64,000 nt of DNA. It comes from Nocardioides sp. (GTDB taxonomy: Bacteria > Actinomycetota > Actinomycetes > Propionibacteriales > Nocardioidaceae). The stretch spans positions 682,001 through 746,000 of the forward strand of contig JBAOIH010000001.1 in the NCBI GenBank assembly GCA_037045645.1, in the 5' to 3' direction. The translations under genes and the position numbers were made by a program. Numbering within the stretch: the first letter of the stretch is position 1; each line of letters begins with the position of its first letter. This document shows positions 1 through 8,139 of this stretch, piece by piece. The notes beneath the pieces were generated by a model. It was given only the letters and a program-made list of their open reading frames with translations, searched no databases and was not told where the DNA came from.

Positions 1-180
1 GGTGTCGACACCGGCGCCATCGTCGCGCAGGTCCCGGTCGCGGTGCTGCCCGACGACGACGTCGAGTCCCTGCACGAACGGATCAAGGTGGCCGAGCGCG
101 CGATGCTCGTCGACACCGTCGGGCGGATGGCGCGGGAGGGCTGGACGGTCGAGGGCCGACGCGTGAGCATCGGGGGATGA
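1..180 (+). CDS. purN: phosphoribosylglycinamide formyltransferase, C-terminal part
   Basis: Open from the first base of the window to TGA at 178-180, giving the last 59 residues. It opens with GVDTGAIVAQ and continues through DDDVESLHERIKVAER, the usual C-terminal segment of PurN (GAR transformylase), which transfers a formyl group from 10-formyl-THF in step 3 of purine synthesis. The N-terminal catalytic part lies outside the window. The stop overlaps the next start (ATGA), and purH follows one gene later, which supports the purine assignment. The call rests on this short tail plus context. Confidence 0.8.
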   Translation, partial: GVDTGAIVAQVPVAVLPDDDVESLHERIKVAERAMLVDTVGRMAREGWTVEGRRVSIGG

Positions 181-641
181 GCGTCACGCTGGTGGTCTTG
201 CGCCACGCCAAATCCGATTGGGACGTGCAGGCCTCAGATCGACTGCGACCGCTCGCCAAGCGGGGCGTACGACAGGCGCGGGAGGCCGGCGAGTGGCTGC
301 GTACGCACGGCCCGGTGCTCGAGGTCGCGCTCGTCTCACCTGCGACCCGTGCGCAGCAGACGTGGCAACTGGCCGGCGACCCGGAGGTTGACCGGCGAGA
401 TGTCGAGGAGGTCTACACCTTCGACGGGTCCGACCTGGTGGCGGTCGTACGAACCCTGCGCGACGTGCGGTCCGCCGCCTTGGTCGGGCACAACCCCGCG
501 GTGGAGGAGTTGATCCACGCGCTCACCGGGCAGTGGGTCGAGATGCCGACGTCGTGCCTGGCGGTCGTCGAACTCGACGACTGGACGAACGCGGGCGACC
601 GCAGCGGACGTCTGGTGGCCCATGGCCGCCCACCGGCCTGA
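177..641 (+). CDS. SixA-type histidine phosphatase
   Basis: 154 residues. The N-terminus contains LVVLRHAKSDW, the RHG/RHA catalytic motif of the histidine phosphatase superfamily, and ALVGHNPAVEEL carries the second catalytic histidine. The short length and the RHAKS form are typical of SixA-like phosphohistidine phosphatases. Its substrate here is unknown. The ATG overlaps the purN stop by 4 nt, so it is translationally coupled, and it sits between purN and the riboswitch-purH unit. That position suggests co-transcription with purN rather than a purine role. Confidence 0.85.
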   Translation: MSVTLVVLRHAKSDWDVQASDRLRPLAKRGVRQAREAGEWLRTHGPVLEVALVSPATRAQQTWQLAGDPEVDRRDVEEVYTFDGSDLVAVVRTLRDVRSAALVGHNPAVEELIHALTGQWVEMPTSCLAVVELDDWTNAGDRSGRLVAHGRPPA

Positions 642-654
642 GGTCGGTTAGCCT

Positions 655-746
655 TGGCGTCACACGACTGGCGCGGGTGGGTCACCACCAGGGAGTGAAC
701 GCCGGAGCATCGTCCGCCTGGGTGCTCCTCTCGCCACCCGAGAGGA
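655..746 (+). promoter_or_regulatory. ZTP (pfl-motif) riboswitch before purH
   Basis: The purH leader shows the conserved blocks of the ZTP/ZMP riboswitch: CGACTGGCGC at 665-674, then GGGTGGGTCACCACCAGGGAG up to 695, and CCGCCTGGGTG at 714-724. A 7-bp hairpin follows (CCTCTCG 727-733 with CGAGAGG 739-745). Its 3' arm contains the AGAGG ribosome-binding site for GTG 752, so ligand binding probably controls translation by freeing that site. Known family ligands are ZMP and ZTP, and ZMP is a purine intermediate used by PurH. Motifs were read by eye; no covariance model was run. Confidence 0.85.
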
Positions 747-751
747 CCGTC

Positions 752-2299
752 GTGACGTCACCCCAGATCCCGATCAAGCGCGCGCTCGTCAGCGTCTATG
801 ACAAGACCGGTCTGGAGGCCTTGGTCACCGCCCTGCACGAACGCGGGGTCGCGCTCGTCTCGACCGGTGGCTCGGCCGCGCTGATCGCAGGTCTCGGTCT
901 GCCGGTGACGAAGGTGGAGGACCTGACCGGCTTCCCGGAGTGCCTCGATGGTCGCGTGAAGACCCTGCACCCTCGTGTGCATGCCGGGATCCTGGCCGAC
1001 CGGCGCCTAGAGAGCCACGTCGCACAACTGGCGGACCTCGACATCGAGCCCTTCGACCTGGTGGTCTCCAATCTCTACCCGTTCCGCGAGACGGTCGCGT
1101 CCGGCGCGACTCCCGACGAGTGCGTCGAGCAGATCGACATCGGCGGCCCGTCGATGGTGCGCGCCGCGGCCAAGAACCACCCCAGCGTCGCGATCGTCAC
1201 GTCGCCAGATCAGTACGCCGACCTGCTCGCCGCCGTGGATGCGGGTGGCTACACGTTGGAGCAACGCCGGCACCTGGCAGCAGCCGCCTTCGGGCACACG
1301 GCGGCGTACGACGCGGCGGTCTCCGCCTGGATGGCCGAGGTCATCGCGCCGGTCGAGGGCGCCCCCGCGACCGTCGCGCACACGTACGCCAAGTCCGCCG
1401 ACCTGCGCTATGGCGAGAACCCCCACCAGCAGTCGGCCCTCTACGTGGACGGCTCCGGGACGGGACTGGCTGCCGCGACCCAACTGCACGGCAAGGAGAT
1501 GTCGCACAACAACTACGTCGACACCGATGCAGCCCTGCGGGCGGCGTACGACTTCGACCAGCCCGCGGTGGCGATCATCAAGCACGCCAACCCTTGTGGC
1601 ATCGCCATCGGCGAGACCATCGCCGAGGCGCACCAGCGCGCACACGCCTGCGACCCGACCTCGGCCTTCGGTGGTGTGATCGCGGCCAATCGTCCTGTGT
1701 CGGTGGAGATGGCGCGCGCCGTGGCGGAGGTGTTCACCGAGGTGATCGTCGCCCCGGCGTACGAGGAGGGCGCGCTCGATGTGCTGACCCAGAAGAAGAA
1801 CGTCCGCGTGCTTGTCGCCGCGCCCGCCCCCGCTGATCGCGAGTTGCGCGCGGTCTCAGGCGGACTGCTCGTGCAGTCGGTGGACCGCGTGGACGCCGAC
1901 GGTGACGATCCGTCGACCTGGACGCTGGCGGCGGGCGCTGCGGCGTCGTCGGAGGTGCTGGCGGACCTGGCGTTCGCGTGGACGGCCTGCCGTTCGGTCA
2001 AGTCCAACGCGATCCTGCTTGCCGCCGACGGCGCGTCCGTGGGCATCGGCATGGGCCAGGTCAACCGAGTCGACTCCTGCCGCCTGGCGGTGGCCCGAGC
2101 CGGGGAGCGGGCCGCGGGCTCAGTGGCTGCCTCCGATGCGTTCTTCCCCTTCGAGGACGGCCCGCAGATCCTGCTCGACGCGGGGGTCAAGGCGATCGTG
2201 CAGCCCGGAGGATCCGTACGCGACGAGCTCACCGTCGCCGCCTGCGAGACCGCCGGGGTAACGATGTATTTCACCGGGACGCGGCACTTCGCCCACTGA
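752..2299 (+). CDS. purH: bifunctional AICAR transformylase / IMP cyclohydrolase
   Basis: 515 residues, the normal PurH length. The N-terminal MGS-like cyclohydrolase domain (about 1-150) includes ALVSVYDKTGL, LVSTGGSA and DGRVKTLHPRVHAGIL. The C-terminal AICAR transformylase domain includes LRYGENPHQ, IIKHANPCG and SAFGGVIA. It catalyses the last two steps of IMP synthesis. GTG 752 was chosen because AGAGG lies 6 nt upstream and the protein then begins just before the conserved KRALVSVYD; the frame stays open further 5' but that would read through the riboswitch. Confidence 0.96.
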   Translation: MTSPQIPIKRALVSVYDKTGLEALVTALHERGVALVSTGGSAALIAGLGLPVTKVEDLTGFPECLDGRVKTLHPRVHAGILADRRLESHVAQLADLDIEPFDLVVSNLYPFRETVASGATPDECVEQIDIGGPSMVRAAAKNHPSVAIVTSPDQYADLLAAVDAGGYTLEQRRHLAAAAFGHTAAYDAAVSAWMAEVIAPVEGAPATVAHTYAKSADLRYGENPHQQSALYVDGSGTGLAAATQLHGKEMSHNNYVDTDAALRAAYDFDQPAVAIIKHANPCGIAIGETIAEAHQRAHACDPTSAFGGVIAANRPVSVEMARAVAEVFTEVIVAPAYEEGALDVLTQKKNVRVLVAAPAPADRELRAVSGGLLVQSVDRVDADGDDPSTWTLAAGAAASSEVLADLAFAWTACRSVKSNAILLAADGASVGIGMGQVNRVDSCRLAVARAGERAAGSVAASDAFFPFEDGPQILLDAGVKAIVQPGGSVRDELTVAACETAGVTMYFTGTRHFAH

Positions 2300-2318
2300 A
2301 CTACGTCACACTGGCGAG

Positions 2319-2705
2319 ATGATCACTGCGCTGCACCTGCTCATCTACTCCGACGATGCCCCCGCGACCCGCGCCTTCTTCAAAGACGTGCTGCAGTGGC
2401 CCTTCGTGGCCGACGACGGCGACTCCGACTGGCTGATCTTCACGACCGGTCCGTCGGAGTTGGGCGTGCACCCGACCCGATCCGAGCACGGCGGAGAGGA
2501 GTGGTCCGCGCCTCGGCACCACTCGGTGTCGCTGATGTGCGACGACCTCGACGCCACGATCGGCGACATCGCGTCGCGAGGTGCGCAGCTCAGCGGGGAG
2601 CCGATGGAGATGGGCTTCGGCCGCGGCGTGATGGTGCAGGTCCCTGGCGCGGACGACGTACTGCTCTATCAACCGCACCACCCGACCGCCTACGACCGCG
2701 CCTGA
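2319..2705 (+). CDS. VOC (glyoxalase-like) family protein
   Basis: 128 residues with the glyoxalase/bleomycin-resistance fold pattern: ALHLLIYSDDAPATRAFFKD at the start, a central HHSVSLMCDDLDATI, and a closing GVMVQVPGADDVLLYQP. Such proteins are usually metal-dependent lyases, dioxygenases or binding proteins; the substrate cannot be told from sequence. It starts 20 nt after purH with CACACT six nt before the ATG. It converges on the MFS gene, with a 16-bp overlap of the two 3' ends. Confidence 0.75.
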   Translation: MITALHLLIYSDDAPATRAFFKDVLQWPFVADDGDSDWLIFTTGPSELGVHPTRSEHGGEEWSAPRHHSVSLMCDDLDATIGDIASRGAQLSGEPMEMGFGRGVMVQVPGADDVLLYQPHHPTAYDRA

Positions 2706-3907
2706 GCCGCCAACTCGTCGTCGACGAACACCGGCTGGGCAACTCGCATGCCCGCCCAGGTGAACGGGATCGCGGTGGCTGCGAGCAGGATCAGGACGAG
2801 TGTCCAGTCCCCGGTCGCCTCGTGGATGATGCCGATCAGGATCGGTCCCAGCCCCGCACAGAGGTAGCCGATCGGTTGCACGAATCCGGACAGTTGCGCA
2901 GTCACTGCAGGGTCACGCGTACGCGCCGGGATCAGCGCGATCACGGTCGGGAAGGCGAACCCTGAGAACCCCATCAGCACGGCCCACAGCCACGGCACGG
3001 AGGCCGGTGCCACGAGCAGGCCGAGCCAGGAGACCCCGAGCAGGGTGCCGAAGAGCAGGAAGAGGGGGCTCAGGTTCGCCGACCGCGCGATCACGCTGGG
3101 CATGACCAGCCCGCCGATCAGCATCACCGCATTGAGCAGCGCGACCATGCCCCCGGCGTACGCCGCGGACAGCCCGGCATCTCGATAGATCTGCGGCATC
3201 CAGCCCAGTTGTACGTAACCGGACATCGACTGCATCCCGAAGAAGAGCGTCATCGCCAGTGCCGTAGGGGAGTGCGCGATCCGGCCCGACGGACGTACGA
3301 CGACAGGGCGTCCCGCGCGGTCGGCGCGATCGCGGAAGGCGAAGAGCAGCCACAACGGCAGTGCCAGCACCGCGAACACGCCCCAGGCGCCCAGCGCCTC
3401 CCGCCACCCACGCGACTGCTCCACCAACGGCGTCAACCAGGGCGACAGCGTCCCGCCGACGATCAGGCAGGTGCCGTAGACGGTCGCGAGCATCACCTGC
3501 GCCTGACCGCCGTGCTGCTTGATCCAGGCCGGGACCAGCACGTTGCCGATCGCCATCCCGCCGAGGGCGAGCACGCTGAGCAGCAGGAAGCCGGTGATCG
3601 ACTCGGTGACAGCGCGAGCGATCAGACCGGTGACGATGGCGACCACGCCCAGGGCGATGCCGCCACCCAGTCCGACCCGACGAGAGAGCGCGACCGCGAG
3701 CGCCCCGATCAGCCCGAAACACAGGCCGGGCAGACCGGTGAGGACACCGGCGGTCGAAGCGCCCATGTCGAGTCCGCCGCGGATCTCTTCCAGCAGTGGG
3801 CCGATCGACCCGGCGCCTGGGCGCAGGTTGATCCCGACCAGCACCACCGCGATCAGCGCGATCAGCGCACCCTCAGTGCGGTGCGTCGAGCGTGGGTCAG
3901 ATGACAC
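2690..3907 (-). CDS. MFS transporter, CynX/NimT-like
   Basis: 405 residues with about 12 hydrophobic segments. The GINLRPGAGSIGPLLEEI start and LTGLPGLCFGLIGALA stretch are typical of the CynX/NimT cyanate/nitroimidazole branch of the major facilitator superfamily. The substrate is unknown. GTG 3907 is preferred over the longer open frame because the extension is Arg-rich, antisense to the methyltransferase, and lacks a membrane segment. A TACGCT hexamer lies 6 nt upstream of this GTG, so the transcript is probably leaderless. It is divergent from the methyltransferase gene. Confidence 0.85.
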   Translation of the reverse strand: MSSDPRSTHRTEGALIALIAVVLVGINLRPGAGSIGPLLEEIRGGLDMGASTAGVLTGLPGLCFGLIGALAVALSRRVGLGGGIALGVVAIVTGLIARAVTESITGFLLLSVLALGGMAIGNVLVPAWIKQHGGQAQVMLATVYGTCLIVGGTLSPWLTPLVEQSRGWREALGAWGVFAVLALPLWLLFAFRDRADRAGRPVVVRPSGRIAHSPTALAMTLFFGMQSMSGYVQLGWMPQIYRDAGLSAAYAGGMVALLNAVMLIGGLVMPSVIARSANLSPLFLLFGTLLGVSWLGLLVAPASVPWLWAVLMGFSGFAFPTVIALIPARTRDPAVTAQLSGFVQPIGYLCAGLGPILIGIIHEATGDWTLVLILLAATAIPFTWAGMRVAQPVFVDDELAAQARS

Positions 3908-3913
3908 CGGTGC

Positions 3914-3919
3914 AGCGTA
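3914..3919 (-). promoter_or_regulatory. -10 element, leaderless MFS transcript
   Basis: TACGCT on the minus strand ends 6 nt before GTG 3907, the spacing expected if transcription begins at or next to the start codon. Confidence 0.5.
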
Positions 3920-3939
3920 TGACCTGGCAGGCTGGACCC

Positions 3940-5343
3940 GTGCCCGATCTCGTGTTCTCCGAGCCCCGACTCGCCCGCCTCTATGACCTCTTCGATCCCG
4001 ATCGCTCTGACTTGGACCACTACCTGGCGATCGTCGACGAGTTCGGCGCCCGCCGGGTGCTCGATGTCGGCTGCGGCACGGGGGTCTTCGCACTCCTGCT
4101 GGCCGAGCGCGGATTAGACGTCACCGGCGTCGATCCTGCTACGGCGAGCCTCGACGTGGCACGCGCTAAGCCAGGGGCCGAGAGGGTGCGCTGGGTCGAG
4201 GCCGACGCGACCCAGTTGCCGGTCGCCGAAGACTTCGATGTGGTGACCATGACGGGCAATGTCGCCCAGGTCTTCTTGACTGACGAGGAGTGGGAGAGGG
4301 TCCTCACCCGCGCAGCGGCAGTCCTCGCACCCGGAGGTCATCTCGTCTTCGAGACCCGCGACCCGGCCCAGCGCGCCTGGGTCGACTGGACGCCCGACAA
4401 CTCCCACATCCGCGCGCATGACGAGGTCGAGGGCTGGGTGGAGACCTGGCACGAGGTGACCGACGTACGCCCACCCCTGGTCACTTTCTCCGCGCACACC
4501 ACCTTCGCCGACGGGTCGAAGTTGCGCAGCGAGTCCACGCTGCGTTTTCGCACCCGCGACGAGGTGGAGGCATCCCTCGAAGCGGCGGGCTTCGACCTGG
4601 TGGACGTACGCGATGCGCCCGACCGCGCGGGCAAGGAATTCGTCTTCATCGCGCGCAAACCCGCTGATGAGCGAGACAACCGCGACCGGGGATGGCGTGA
4701 CCTCGAACGCATCGATGCGGCTCTCGAACGCGGCGATATCGACGAGGCACAGTGGCATCAGCGCATCCTGGACCTGATCGAACCCGCGTACTTGGCGGGA
4801 GAAACCCCGCACGCTCAGTCGGGCAAGGGTGGAGACGCTGCGGCCTGGGAGCACGGTCGCAGACTGCTGTGCGACGCGATCGATCGCGACGGCAGCTTCC
4901 TCGACATCGGCTGCGCCAACGGGCTGCTGATGGCAGACGTACGCCGTTGGTCGGGCGAGGACGGTCACGATCTCGAGCCCTACGGACTCGACATCAGCGA
5001 GCGCCTCGTGGAGTTGGCCCGCTCGCGCTATCCCGAGTGGGCCGATCGCCTCGTGGTCGGCAACGCCCTGCACTGGCGTCCGTCACGTCGCTTCACGTTC
5101 GTGCGGACCGGCCTGGAATACGTACCTCGGCACCGCCGCGCCCAACTGCTGCAACACCTCCTCGATCACGCGGTCGAGCCAGGCGGCAGGCTGATCATCG
5201 GCGTGCAGAATCTGGCTGCCGACGAGTCGCTCGTCCCCGAACTCCAGGCGTGGGGCTACCGCGTCGCGGGGGAGACCCGCCGACCACACCGGACGAGCGG
5301 GCTGACGTACACCGCGTTCTGGATCGACCGCCCCGTGGAATGA
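3940..5343 (+). CDS. two-domain SAM-dependent methyltransferase (tandem fusion)
   Basis: 467 residues holding two class I methyltransferase domains. Domain 1 (about 1-240) has motif I VLDVGCGTGVFALLLAERG near residue 40 and the acidic motif TGVDPATASL. A charged linker (about 240-310) leads to domain 2 with FLDIGCANGLLMADVRRW near residue 320 and YGLDISERLVELAR. Each half resembles a stand-alone methyltransferase, and the frame is open throughout with no stop between them. Substrates are unknown. GTG 3940 gives a start just before the first conserved segment; ATG 3919 is an alternative. A palindromic repeat follows 40 nt after the stop. Confidence 0.85.
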   Translation: MPDLVFSEPRLARLYDLFDPDRSDLDHYLAIVDEFGARRVLDVGCGTGVFALLLAERGLDVTGVDPATASLDVARAKPGAERVRWVEADATQLPVAEDFDVVTMTGNVAQVFLTDEEWERVLTRAAAVLAPGGHLVFETRDPAQRAWVDWTPDNSHIRAHDEVEGWVETWHEVTDVRPPLVTFSAHTTFADGSKLRSESTLRFRTRDEVEASLEAAGFDLVDVRDAPDRAGKEFVFIARKPADERDNRDRGWRDLERIDAALERGDIDEAQWHQRILDLIEPAYLAGETPHAQSGKGGDAAAWEHGRRLLCDAIDRDGSFLDIGCANGLLMADVRRWSGEDGHDLEPYGLDISERLVELARSRYPEWADRLVVGNALHWRPSRRFTFVRTGLEYVPRHRRAQLLQHLLDHAVEPGGRLIIGVQNLAADESLVPELQAWGYRVAGETRRPHRTSGLTYTAFWIDRPVE

Positions 5344-5383
5344 ATCCGGATCGAGGGTGGTTGAGCCTTCAATCAAATCCCGA

Positions 5384-5442
5384 TAGTCCAGTGCGAAATG
5401 GTTGCCCTCGGCACGAAAATACGACCATTTCGCACTGGACTA
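5384..5442. repeat. dispersed palindromic element, copy 1
   Basis: Perfect 19-bp inverted repeat: TAGTCCAGTGCGAAATGGT (5384-5402) and its reverse complement (5424-5442) around a 21-nt loop. It starts 40 nt after the methyltransferase stop and ends 17 nt before the FMN-reductase ATG. The same arms occur at 24401 and 25609. It could act as a terminator or processed 3'-end hairpin, or be a REP/MITE-like repeat; there is no T-run typical of an intrinsic terminator. Confidence 0.9.
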
Positions 5443-5459
5443 CCCAAGAAGGAGCAAGC

Positions 5460-6020
5460 ATGAAGATCGCGATCATCGTCGGCAGCACCCGCCCGGGCCG
5501 TGCTGGCTCAGCCGTTGGCGCCTGGGTCAAGGAGCAGGCCGATGCCCGCGGTGGTCAGGCGACCTACGACCTGCTCGAGCTCGCCGACTTCGAGCTCGAC
5601 CTGCTCAACGAACCCACGGTCCCCGGTGCCGCGAACCGGGAGTACGAGAACCCGAAGACGCGCGAGTGGAGCAAGGTCATCGACTCCTACGACGGCTTCG
5701 TCTTCGTCACCCCGGAGTACAACCACGGAGTCCCGGCAGCCCTCAAGAACGCCGTCGACGTGCTCTATCCCGAGTGGAACCACAAGGCGATCACGTTCGT
5801 GGGGTACGGCGCCGCGTCCGGTGTCCGCTCCGTCGAGCACTGGCGCCAGATCGTGGCCAACGCGATGATGCAGGCCACCCGGGCCCAACTCGAGCTCTCG
5901 GTGTTCACCGACTTCGGCGAGAACGGCTTCGCGCCGAGCGAGCGCCGTGAGGGCGAACTGAAGACCGCCCTGGATCAACTCGAGGCGCTGACCGGCGCGG
6001 TGAAGCAGCTTCGCGGCTGA
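5460..6020 (+). CDS. NADPH-dependent FMN reductase family protein
   Basis: 186 residues of flavodoxin-like fold. IAIIVGSTRPGR is the FMN phosphate-binding loop and VFVTPEYNHGVPAALKNAVD is the signature around the flavin ring. Family members reduce FMN, quinones, azo dyes or chromate with NAD(P)H; the physiological substrate is not predictable. The ATG has a ribosome-binding site (AGAAGGAG) directly after the copy-1 palindrome, so hairpin folding could affect initiation. Confidence 0.88.
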   Translation: MKIAIIVGSTRPGRAGSAVGAWVKEQADARGGQATYDLLELADFELDLLNEPTVPGAANREYENPKTREWSKVIDSYDGFVFVTPEYNHGVPAALKNAVDVLYPEWNHKAITFVGYGAASGVRSVEHWRQIVANAMMQATRAQLELSVFTDFGENGFAPSERREGELKTALDQLEALTGAVKQLRG

Positions 6021-6028
6021 CCACCGCC

Positions 6029-6034
6029 TACCAT
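6029..6034 (+). promoter_or_regulatory. -10 element, leaderless GH43-like transcript
   Basis: TACCAT ends 7 nt before GTG 6042 and no Shine-Dalgarno sequence is present, so the mRNA probably begins at the start codon. Confidence 0.5.
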
Positions 6035-6041
6035 CCGCCGC

Positions 6042-7100
6042 GTGGACAGGCGCGGCGGATGGGGATTGGTCGGTCTGCTGGTGGGCGCTCTGGTCTGGAC
6101 CGCGGGCCCGGCAGTGGCCAAGCCCGAGCCTCCGCGGCCGATCCTCAACGAGAACTTCCCCGATCCGGCGGTCGTGGCGACCGGCTCGGGCCTGGTCGGT
6201 TTCGCGACCGGCGAGTTGACCCCGGCCGCGTGGGCGACGAGTGAGCGTGGCCGCTGGCAGCGCAATGGTCCGGCGCTCACGCGCCTGCCCGATTGGTCCA
6301 GCGAGGGCGGCGTGTGGGCCGTCGATGTCGTACGCGCTGGCGGTCAGTGGGTGATGTACTACGCGGCGCCGGTCGACGGGATCGTCGAGTACGGCCGGTG
6401 CATCGGCGTGGCGGTAGCCGCACGGCCGCGCGATCGCTTCCGACCGGTCGGCGGACGACCGCTGGTGTGTCCGGAGTACGCCGACACCCCGCGTGCGGAA
6501 GACACCATGGAGCCGGTGGACGTCAGCCTTCCGCGGGCCGGTGTGATCGACCCGAGTCACTTCACCGACCTCGACGGCATGCCGTACCTGCTCTACAAGA
6601 CCGACCGGATCCCCTCGTCGATCCGGATCGTGCCGCTGTCCGACGACGGCCTGCACGTACGCAAAGGGTTGATCAGCCAGGAACTCTTCCGCGTCGACGG
6701 AGTCTTCGAGAATCCCCACATCATCCGTCGCCCTCGCGACTTCGTGATGTTGGTGTCGCGGGGCGACTGGACCAAGTGTGAGTACCGCACGGACTGGATC
6801 AGGTCGCCGTCGCTGGTCGATTGGTCGGTCGTCCAGTCCGGCATCCTGCTGGAGAAGCGCACCTCGGGGCTATGCGGTCCAGGCGGTGCTGATCTCGTCG
6901 AGATCCCGGGGAAGAAGCAACCGCGACTGTTCTTCCACGCGTGGACGTGTCATCGCCGCCCCGAGCCGTGCCGCGGTCCCAAGGAGACCAAGTGGGATCA
7001 CCACTGGAAGCGCTACCAGGGCGTGCGCGCCCTCTATGCCGCGCGCGTCGGGTGGCGCCAGGGGCGGCCACGCATCGCCGGCTGGGTCTCCGGCCGCTAG
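6042..7100 (+). CDS. secreted GH43-like five-bladed beta-propeller protein
   Basis: 352 residues. A signal peptide covers about residues 1-26 (VGLLVGALVWTAGPAVA). The mature part resembles glycoside hydrolase family 43: ENFPDPAVV places the general-base aspartate at D41, GVIDPSHFTD the second aspartate near D170, and VFENPHIIR a glutamate near E223 where GH43 has its acid. Family enzymes cleave arabinan or xylan side chains, but the sequence is divergent and the substrate is uncertain. Genes on both sides are unrelated. Confidence 0.7.
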   Translation: MDRRGGWGLVGLLVGALVWTAGPAVAKPEPPRPILNENFPDPAVVATGSGLVGFATGELTPAAWATSERGRWQRNGPALTRLPDWSSEGGVWAVDVVRAGGQWVMYYAAPVDGIVEYGRCIGVAVAARPRDRFRPVGGRPLVCPEYADTPRAEDTMEPVDVSLPRAGVIDPSHFTDLDGMPYLLYKTDRIPSSIRIVPLSDDGLHVRKGLISQELFRVDGVFENPHIIRRPRDFVMLVSRGDWTKCEYRTDWIRSPSLVDWSVVQSGILLEKRTSGLCGPGGADLVEIPGKKQPRLFFHAWTCHRRPEPCRGPKETKWDHHWKRYQGVRALYAARVGWRQGRPRIAGWVSGR

Positions 7101-7116
7101 CCCGCGTGCGCGACCC

Positions 7117-7159
7117 GGTGGTTGCGGAGGGTGCTGAAGGCACCCGTCTCGAAACCACC
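7117..7159. terminator. bidirectional hairpin terminator candidate
   Basis: Nested inverted repeats between converging genes: outer GGTGGTT (7117-7123) with AACCACC (7153-7159), inner GGGTGC (7129-7134) with GCACCC (7140-7145). It lies between the GH43-like stop (7100) and the SMR stop (7165), where termination is needed in both directions. No clear U-tract. Confidence 0.6.
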
Positions 7160-7164
7160 ACCGC

Positions 7165-7488
7165 TCAGTGCGCACCTACCAGGTTGAGGCCGATCACCCC
7201 TGCCACGATCAGCCCCAGCGACGCGGCCTTCCACGCCGACATCTGCTCGCCGAGCGCCAACACGCCGATCACCGCCACGAGTGCGGTGCCCAGGCCAGAC
7301 CAGATGGCGTACGTCGTGGACACCGGGATGGTGCGGACGACCAGTGTCAGCAGCCAGATCGACACGGCGTAGCCCGCGACGACCACCGCAGTCCAACCAG
7401 GGTTGGTGAAGCCCTCCGCGCGGGGCAGGAGCGCGGTCGCCACCACCTCCACGGCGATCGCAACAGCGAGCAGCAGGGCGGCGCTCAT
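7165..7488 (-). CDS. SMR-family multidrug efflux protein
   Basis: 107 residues and four membrane segments, the exact size of EmrE/QacE-type small multidrug resistance proteins. The essential membrane glutamate is at position 14 (LAVAIAVEVVATALL), and TTYAIWSGLGTALVAVIGV is the conserved TM3 segment. It exports cationic compounds in exchange for protons, normally as a dimer. It is transcribed away from a TetR gene through an interval holding two matching operators, so it is probably the repressor's target. Confidence 0.92.
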   Translation of the reverse strand: MSAALLLAVAIAVEVVATALLPRAEGFTNPGWTAVVVAGYAVSIWLLTLVVRTIPVSTTYAIWSGLGTALVAVIGVLALGEQMSAWKAASLGLIVAGVIGLNLVGAH

Positions 7489-7511
7489 GACAGGTTCTCC
7501 TCGAGTTCATT

Positions 7512-7555
7512 TGTAGCGGTCGCTACATCAGTGCAGAAATGTAGCATCTGCTACG
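7512..7555. promoter_or_regulatory. paired TetR operators between SMR and tetR
   Basis: Two inverted repeats: TGTAGCGGTCGCTACA (7512-7527, perfect 7-bp arms, 2-nt spacer) and TGTAGCATCTGCTACG (7540-7555, one mismatch). Their centres are 28 bp apart. The second overlaps the TACGTT -10 of tetR and the first lies on the SMR side, so one repressor could control both promoters. Confidence 0.8.
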
Positions 7556-7557
7556 TT
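7552..7557 (+). promoter_or_regulatory. -10 element, leaderless tetR transcript
   Basis: TACGTT ends 6 nt before GTG 7564 and lies partly inside the second TetR operator, consistent with autorepression. Confidence 0.5.
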
Positions 7558-7563
7558 GCGAGT

Positions 7564-8115
7564 GTGAGTCGTCGCGACGAGATCTTGGACGCCTCGGTGG
7601 CGTACGTGCTCCAGCACGGCCTGATCGGGTTGACCTTGCGACCTCTCGCCGCGGAGATCGGCACCAGCGACCGGATGCTGATCTATCACTTCGAGTCGCG
7701 TGATTCCCTCGTCGCCGCAGTCGTCGCCAGAATCGGCGACCAGGGGACTGCCGCGTTGGACGCGATGCCGGCCGCACCATCCGTACGTTCGGCAGTCAAC
7801 CGGCTCTGGGCGGCCTTCCAGAAAGACCCGCTGCGGCGCTGCCAGGACGTCTATCTCCAGGCCGCCGCAACCGGCCTGATCGGCACCGAACCCCACCGCA
7901 CGCTGGCGAGGGAGTCCAATGCGCGCTGGACCGAGGCGCTGGCGTCGTACCTGCGCCGCAGTGGCGCACCGCCGCGGCGCGTCCATCGCATCGTGACCCT
8001 CGTGGACTCGGCGCTCTACGGCTTCCACCTCGACCTCGCCACCGACCGGCCGGACGAACTCGCGCGTGGCGTGGATGATCTGGCGCGGGCCGCCCAGGCG
8101 CTCGCCATCGCCTGA
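7564..8115 (+). CDS. TetR-family transcriptional repressor
   Basis: 183 residues. The N-terminal helix-turn-helix reads RRDEILDASVAYVLQHG, LTLRPLAAEIGTSDRMLIYHF, the standard TetR pattern. The C-terminal ligand-binding region is not assignable to a ligand. GTG 7564 follows a TACGTT hexamer by 6 nt and starts right at the HTH domain. Divergent from the SMR exporter with two operators between them, so it probably represses the exporter and itself until a toxic cation binds. Confidence 0.9.
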   Translation: MSRRDEILDASVAYVLQHGLIGLTLRPLAAEIGTSDRMLIYHFESRDSLVAAVVARIGDQGTAALDAMPAAPSVRSAVNRLWAAFQKDPLRRCQDVYLQAAATGLIGTEPHRTLARESNARWTEALASYLRRSGAPPRRVHRIVTLVDSALYGFHLDLATDRPDELARGVDDLARAAQALAIA

Positions 8116-8126
8116 ACAGCGCTGAC

Positions 8127-8132
8127 TACGCT
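8127..8132 (+). promoter_or_regulatory. -10 element, leaderless thioesterase transcript
   Basis: TACGCT ends 7 nt before GTG 8140; no ribosome-binding site is seen. Confidence 0.5.
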
Positions 8133-8139
8133 GCGACGC

